Origin: Dichomitus squalens LYAD-421 SS1
Lineage: Eukaryota; Basidiomycota; Agaricomycetes; Polyporales; Polyporaceae
NCBI RefSeq assembly: GCF_000275845.1
Contig: NW_006766883.1
Location: 1,449,163 to 1,513,162, forward strand
DNA length: 64,000 nucleotides
Direction: 5' to 3'
The translations under genes and the position numbers were made by a program. Shown piece by piece: positions 58,201 to 64,000 of this stretch. Below the pieces are notes generated by a model that saw only the letters and a program-made list of their open reading frames with translations, did no database searches and was not told the DNA's origin. Positions within the stretch are counted from its first letter, which is position 1. Each line of letters begins with the position of its first letter.

Positions 58201-60037
58201 TCTCTTCCAGCCTACACTTGCTTTCCTTGACCGCATAACGGACGTCCTTCCCACCGGCGTGGAGGCAGCAAGAGCTTCTAGCGCAGTATTAGACGAGTTT
58301 GTTCTAAGAGTATATCTGCCTCAACTCGAGGACAAGGTATCAGCTCTGTTCCATCAAACAGTCACTAGTAGGTGATCGATGTCGCACAATCTCATACAAC
58401 ACTCATCGTCTTGTTTAGGCCCAGACGCCTTCGAACCTGATCCCGCCTCGTTGGCTTTATCCTCGAAACCTCTTGTGAAGGTAAGTTGAGATATAGAAGG
58501 TCCGGCCATTAGACGTTGACCCCGGCGAACATTCGTCTTTAGGCAAGCGTGCAGCTCATGGCTCTCATCAACTCTCTATGCGCAATGCTGCGAACAACAC
58601 CATTCCATCGCGAGAACTATTCTCGGCTCATCCTCACCGTCATTGGCAAATTTTACCAGAGATGCAGCGATAGATTTTCAGATCTTGTCGCCGTCAAAAG
58701 CGAAACGCCTTCAGCTGACGATGAGGGGCGTATTGCGCTCGCCGCGCAGTGGGCCCAGAAGGTTGAGCTGGGCCCTTGTCTTACAGAACTTCTGAAACTT
58801 CTCGCTGGAGACCCGACGGCCGCACAAAAGACCCAGCTATGCAGGCAAGAAACCCACCTGGAGAATAGTTTGCTCGGCGAAGGTGCAGTCAGCAAGAATG
58901 ACCTCATTGTGTCCATTCGGAACGTATCCGCCCTCGCGAGTCTATACCATAGCGTCGTACGTATACCTTGACATCGTCGTCGTCGCATCAACCAACCTCT
59001 ACCCTGCCAGACCTGGTTCGCCGCTCAGCTGAATGCCCTCAAAGCTGCACCAAACAATGTTCCGTCGACGTCGCCACAACAGCTCGAGCCCCCGAGCGCT
59101 CTATCACCATCCACGCCTTATCTTCCTACTATCACCCCCGTGAGTGCGGATGAACCATTGACCCTTCCATTGTCATCTGCTATGAATATGTGCGTATTCG
59201 AGCATGTGCGATTGCTATCTGTTCTAACTGTGCTATGCAGGCGTTTCCAAGCACTACAAATGACATATGTGCAGTTGGCGGAGCTCATCATCGATACCAT
59301 TCGCATCGACATCAGATGTCGTGTCATTCATCACCTCGATCTCGCGCTCAGACACGTATGTTATCCCAGAGCACGCCTTTCAGTCACCGTCCTGAAGACT
59401 TGATGTTTCCAGGGCATCTACCGTATCGAACGAGAAGCGGGCGAGCCTGACCCACACATCGTTGACTTGAACACCGAGCTGGGCAATTGCGACGCATGTT
59501 TGACTGCGACATTGCCTGATGTTGAGCGAAAGTGAGGCATCGTATGATCTGCTGGCTTATGTTGTTCAATGGAATTATCTAGGTTTGCGTTCGAGGGCAT
59601 GGGGCACCTCATGCAGCATCTTCTCGTCTCAAATGCTCGCTATATTCATTCTGTAAACGTGTACGGCATCAAGAAGATGAACAGGAACATGCTCGCGCTG
59701 CAGCAGAACATCAAGACCATCACGGATGATAGCGATAGCACTCAGTTTGAGCGGGCGAAGCGATACTACTCGCTGTTCTTGCTTTCACCACCGGTACGTC
59801 AGCCTTTATCGGCCATGTCCAGGACCACACTGATCCATGGACTATCAGGAATTGCTCGAGACAGTGCGGCAAAAGCAAGAGTTCACCTTCGACGAGTACA
59901 AAGCAATCCTAGACCTCCAATGTGGCGTGCAACCCAGCGCTGCAGGTGGTGCGGCGCAGGCGGCAGATCGCAACTACAACATGTATCTTATTGAATTGCA
60001 CGGACTGGAGCTCGAGAACTCCGCAGACGGGAGTTGA
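55215..60037 (+). CDS. SEC8: Exocyst complex subunit Sec8
   Basis: Sec8 is a core rod of the exocyst, the tether for secretory vesicles at the plasma membrane. The start at 55215 (MSRIPAYPSEPARRTR) begins a Ser/Pro/Arg-rich region of about 150 residues. The Sec8 N-terminal domain then reads, when spliced, AVLDEIKDEWAVVTDPDFNPVDLALQLLD and DSFRRTKDMLSRAMKGSVD. Continuing coiled coil is YQAFNAALPHHASLLNHLDATQVQIKDARNALQ. Long helical exons follow (YIETLLESLAILGKLGTGLDIV, HEDELTRVLKDTVPGLVQGSENAVQ, YSRLILTVIGKFYQRCSDRF) and end with QEFTFDEYKAILDLQCG and ADGS at the stop 60035-60037. About 15 introns, all short. The domain order and length (over 1,200 residues) indicate a full-length subunit. 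It is convergent with the LYR gene at its 3' end and divergent from the Mit1-like gene. Confidence 0.9.
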
Positions 60038-60163
60038 TGATATTGGGGCCGTAAGGCTGGCAGCGGTGATGCTTTGGGAGCTATCGTTTGTTACAAGTAT
60101 TTATGCAACTTCTCCCCTTCTCCTCACACTGTTGGATACCACATGTACACGTGAACTAATACC

Positions 60164-61412
60164 TCAACCTCGCTTGCTCGCTCCATTGCCTTTCTTCATC
60201 TGCTCCGCGCGCCGTATCCATGTGACGTCCGCCTCATCCGCGATGGACTGGATAGGCCCTAAGTGTGTACTCGCCTTAGGCGAGAGCGTAACCTGGTAGC
60301 GACCGGGCTTGCCGGGGACGCCTGGCGTGACGTCTTCCTTGTCCGATCGAGATTGAGTTTTCTCGACCCGTGAAGGCAGCGTGTAGGTGAGGACAGGTAT
60401 CTGGGCTAGTGTTTCCTGAAATCGACGCCGCAAGAACCTGCGGGGCAGGTACGATTGAATCGTCGGACGAGGGCCTTGTCTCGTATCATCTCCGTCGCCT
60501 TCTACGGAGGGCTCCTCGAGGCGGACTAGTGCCGGAGGAGAAGCAAGCCCTTCGAGCTCCTCGAAAACTCCGGCACCCTGAAGTCCTATGCCTCGAACCC
60601 CCGCATGTATCAGGGTTGCCTCGTCTGTGTGGACAGTTATCCTGCCGTTCGTCATACCTTGCTTGAAGGCAATCTGTAAGGGAAACATTGTCTTGTCCAA
60701 CTGGTGCTTGAAGTACTTCCAACGAGCGTTGACCTCTCTACGCCTACTGAACGGACCAAGAGCACGCGACTCAGGTGACTCCGGGTCCAGCCGCGCGGCA
60801 GGGATGGAAGGTGGTAGGATGATAAATTCAGGCTTGATCGCCTTCTTACGGGAAATGTCAGAGGAGACGAGCGCCTTCAACTCTGAGGACCAGACAGGCG
60901 GTCGAGATGACTTGTCGGAACGTATAATTGGGGCAGGAGGCTCGACTCCGGGCTCAGTGCGGAGAGGCTACGGCATATTCTAGATTAACAAGATTGAATT
61001 ATGGAGATAAAGATATGGCTGACCTGCAAAAGCTCCCACTTTAGAGGACCTCTCCTACCGTAGGCAGTCTGCATGACATGCTGAAATGCATTGATGTGTC
61101 CATAGTTCGCCCGTCGCAATCTCCGTAAGTCCTACTTGCTATCAATAGCTGTCTAGCACCGGGGTCATGAGATCCTTACTGCTTGTACGCGCTTGACCCT
61201 ACTGAACTGGACGCTTTCAAGTTTGGCATCGAAGATGCCGCGGACATCGTCACCAACCTTCAGCCGGAAGAACTGCCTACACGGACGGCAGTGAGCTGTG
61301 GACGACACGTATTACTCCGGCACTCTTACCGAAGATAATCAGTTGGGAGCCTTCTGATCTCCCGTAGGGCAGACCTGTAGAGAGAGTATAACGCCTTCAC
61401 GTCGCCATGCAT
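60164..61412 (-). CDS. LYR-motif (complex 1 LYR family) mitochondrial protein with long C-terminal extension
   Basis: The short first exon from 61412 (MHGDVKALYSLYRSALREIRRLP) has the signature LYR tripeptide and the following Arg-rich helix. It joins YLRQFFRLKVGDDVRGIFDAKLESVQFSRVKRVQ and RRLRRANYGHINAFQHVMQTAYGRRGPLKWELLQ, the three-helix LYR fold. These proteins are assembly factors or subunits for respiratory complexes and Fe-S cluster transfer, with acyl carrier protein as partner. Most are 80-130 residues. Here a further ~240 residues of basic, Pro-rich sequence continue (for example FILPPSIPAARLDPESPES, LTYTLPSRVEKTQSRSDKED) to the stop at 60164. Fungal LYR proteins with such tails exist. 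The specific function is not evident. Confidence 0.82.
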
Positions 61413-61997
61413 GTGATCCTCCGAGTGCTCGAGGGCTGAGCTTCTTGCCGTCGTGACTAGACAACGTTTTATGGCGCCTATGGTTAAACGTCGGCGAAAT
61501 CGGTCCTCGAGCGTCCAATCCTACGTTCTTGCACACGCCCAATTTGGATGGGCCAGTGACCTGACACGTTTGGTCCAAAGAACCAACTTTCTTCTGGAGC
61601 ACAACTAGGTGTTGTCTTCAAGCCTCATCTCGACTAACATGGAGTATCCTAGTCTGCTCAACAGTCCCATAGCATCCCTCGGGATGGTGGAGCGCAAATT
61701 CCGCCAAAGGGCTTCTCGCGCACGAGGACACTCGCTCGGTGATCTCGTTCTGGCACCCTCTTCGGCCATCTATATCTGTTCCGTAGAGCTAGCTCACGGG
61801 CATCCCAGCAACCCTGGCGAAGTCAATCTCCTCCCACGAGGTCTCGGAGAAATTTCTTCGCGCAAGCATGGTTCTTCTACTGCACTTACCGTGGATTTTC
61901 CGAACTGCGGTTTCTGTGAACGGTAGCAAGAGCATTTGTATATAAATCCGCGACCATTTGGCGTGATGCTTGCAGCTCGCCTCGCCAAGACACTGAC
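61413..61997. other. Shared upstream region of the LYR and GH5 genes
   Basis: This 585-bp interval separates two diverging genes. A minus-strand open frame at 61339-61602 overlaps it but runs in a different frame from the LYR gene and has no family similarity. A TATA box lies near the GH5 end. Confidence 0.45.
61939..61947 (+). promoter_or_regulatory. TATA box of the GH5 endoglucanase gene
   Basis: TATATAAAT lies 51 bp upstream of the position where the signal-peptide frame begins. A strong TATA box at this distance is usual for highly inducible secreted cellulases. Confidence 0.6.
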
Positions 61998-63787
61998 ACG
62001 AAGTACACAGCAGCTCTTCTCGCGGCGGCATCCGTGGTCTACGCCCAGCAGCAAGCCGGGGTAGGTGTCTATGGAGTTCTTCCCTCGACATTGTCATGGT
62101 GACTTCACGACGCTCTCTAGGAATGGCAGCAGTGTGGAGGCATCGACTGGAGTATGTATACCTCTCCGGCTGCCCTCCATCACAGTACTGATGTTACTTC
62201 AGCCGGCGCGACCACTTGCGTCTCCGGAACAGTGTGCACCGAGTACAACGATTGTGCGTATACGTTGCATCAGGAGAAGAAATGCATCTTGAACAATCTA
62301 TGTAGACTACTCCCAGTGCGTCCCGGGCGCCGCATCTCCGCCTAGCAGCCTTCCACGCCTCGGTGGTGTGAACACTGCCGGCTATGATTTCAGCGTGGTG
62401 AGTCTGTCGCACCGCGCGGTTCTCGGATGTCACTGATATTGCCCCACACGTGCCCCAGGCAACTGATGGCAGCTTCAACGGAACCGGCGTTTCCCCTCCC
62501 GCAGCGCAGTACACTCATTTCACTGGTGAGGGTGCCAACCTCTTCCGTATTCGTAAGTCCTATCAACTGGATCGCCGGCCCAGCTCAGCTGAACGAACAT
62601 CATTGTAGCGTTCGGTAAGAACCGCATACTATAATCTTCTCGGCCACCACGGTAATAGTTGCACCTTACTAGCGTGGCAGCTCATGACCCCCACGCTCGG
62701 CGGCCCCATCAACGAGACGTGGTTCAGCAACTTCTACGACAAGACCGTCCAGGCTGCTCTTGCTTCCAGCCCCAACAGCTATGTTATCGTTGACTTGGTA
62801 TCACACATCAGACTTGCGTTAGTAAACCTTATCTAACTGCTGATGTGATTCAGCACAACTACGCTCGCTGGAATGGCGAGATCATCGCTCAGGGTGGTCC
62901 CACCAACGATCAATTCGCTTCGATTTGGACCCAGCTCGCTCAGAAATATGGTACTAACGAGCGCATCATCTTGTCAGTCGTCTGTTACAAACTTGTTTGC
63001 ACGTTGTCCTCACGCATAGCAATAGCGGTATCATGAACGAGCCTCACGACATCCCTGACGTGGCCACCTGGGTCGACTCAGTTCAATACGTGGTGAACGC
63101 CGTCCGTGGTGCTGGTTCTCAGAACTTCCTCCTCCTTCCTGGCTCTAGTTGGGCCTCCGCTCAGGCCTTCCCCACTGAGGCCGGACCTCTCCTTGTCAAG
63201 GTCACCGACCCTTTGGGAGGCACCAGCAAGCTGATCTTCGATGGTACGGATCTCGAGCACTTTTCCGCGACGTCTGCTGAGCCTAGAATACAGTACACAA
63301 GTACCTGGACAGCGACAACAGTGGAACGCACCCTGATTGCACCACCGTAGGGATTTCGCATCATCTATCCTATCATCCTTGCTGACAATCTGCTCTAGGA
63401 CAACGTCGACGTCCTCACTACCCTCGTTAGCTTCCTCCAGTCCAACGGTAATCGCCAGGCAATCCTCTCCGAGACCGGAGGAGGCAACACGGCTAGCTGC
63501 GAGTCTCTGTAAGCGCTGTGGATCCTCGTCATATGCACAATATACACGTCTAACTACGCAACACAGCCTCGGCAAGGAGCTCGCATTCGTCAAAAGCAGC
63601 TTCCCCACACTCGCGGGTTTCTCTGTGTGGGCTGCAGGTGCATTCGACACCACCTACGTTTTGACCGTGACACCCTTCGCCAATGGCACGGATCAGCCTC
63701 TCTGGACTACTGCCAGTAAGTATCTAATTGACTCATGAAGGACTATCTATTCATCACAGTCATACAGTCCAGCCCAACCTTCCTTGA
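61998..63787 (+). CDS. Secreted GH5 (subfamily 5) endo-beta-1,4-glucanase with N-terminal CBM1
   Basis: The frame opens with a signal peptide (TKYTAALLAAASVVYA) followed by a CBM1 cellulose-binding module (WQQCGGIDWTGATTCVSGTVC ... YYSQCVPG) and a short Ser/Pro linker. The catalytic domain has GVNTAGYDFSV, GEGANLFRIPFAWQLMTP, VDLHNYARWNGEII, the acid/base Glu in IMNEPHD, and the nucleophile Glu in ILSETGGGN. The enzyme cuts internal beta-1,4 bonds in cellulose. It is spliced from about ten exons including a 6-nt microexon (62609-62614) that encodes the middle of the conserved PFAW. The expected ATG at the start of the signal peptide reads ACG (61998-62000). No in-frame ATG lies just upstream, so the start is lost, non-AUG, mis-sequenced or in an unseen exon. 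Stop TGA at 63785-63787. Confidence 0.85.
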
Positions 63788-64000
63788 GAGCTGTTCGGAG
63801 GCGACGATTGAGAGCCGCTTTGACCTGTAGAAAAGTCTAGGAATGTTGTTATCATCTCACTTGAATGTAAACGGAAATTATTACGTCTCAATTTCACGCT
63901 TGTTGATTTCGAAGACTGTTCAAGTGAAGGTAACTGAGACTCCCCGATGCTCAACGACTGCACATGCCTAATGTGGCTCTGCACCCGGGCTGATGGGCAC
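63788..64000. other. 3' flank of the GH5 gene
   Basis: This 213-bp stretch to the window end is AT-richer than its surroundings and has no recognised feature. Confidence 0.4.

Overview
The window is 64 kb of intron-dense nuclear DNA from a filamentous basidiomycete. Introns are short (about 45-80 nt), genes are tightly packed on both strands, and the gene set is Agaricomycete-like: a DUF6533 multi-pass membrane protein, an F-box/TPR protein, and a secreted GH5 cellulase with a fungal cellulose-binding module. That last gene suggests a plant-biomass or wood-decay species. All exon structures below were joined by hand from GT-AG boundaries and family similarity; no transcript or database evidence was available.

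Layout. 0-9.3 kb: a TB2/DP1/HVA22 (REEP-like) ER-shaping protein (+), a chromodomain/coiled-coil nuclear protein (-) and the exocyst subunit Sec3 (-). 9.4-11.4 kb: a tandem array of a non-autonomous hAT-like transposon with a 162-nt assembly gap. 11.5-13.7 kb: an orphan 3' exon-like fragment (-) and a DUF6533 membrane protein (+). 14.2-21.8 kb: ceramide glucosyltransferase (-), an F-box/TPR protein (+), a TatD nuclease (-) and a PTS2-bearing peroxisomal 3-ketoacyl-CoA thiolase (+). 23.2-27.6 kb: a membrane-anchored heparinase II/III-like lyase and a mucin-like single-pass surface protein (both +). 28.5-37.2 kb: a GNL1-type circularly permuted GTPase (-), a SAM-dependent methyltransferase (+) and a Prm10/ThrE transporter (+). 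37.4-42.0 kb: a SNF2-RING translocase of HLTF/Rad5/Uls1 type (-). 42-46.6 kb: a gene-poor interval with a strong hairpin and a paired E-box. 46.6-64 kb: a catalytically degenerate RNase III/dsRBD protein (-), a Mit1/CHD-like remodeller (-), exocyst Sec8 (+), a long LYR-motif mitochondrial protein (-) and the GH5 endoglucanase (+).

Functional links. Two subunits of one complex, Sec3 and Sec8, lie about 46 kb apart. Three genes concern chromatin (chromodomain protein, SNF2-RING, Mit1-like), and both remodellers carry V/P-IDLT motifs that look like SUMO-interacting motifs. Several pairs are head to head with short shared promoters. I found no biosynthetic gene cluster, CRISPR array, rRNA or tRNA gene. 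I did not find a clearly new multi-gene system. The most unusual signals are the hAT-like array, an intron built mostly from a perfect hairpin, microexons of 8 and 6 nt, a non-canonical splice site in the thiolase, a missing ATG in the cellulase, and the pseudo-RNase III protein.
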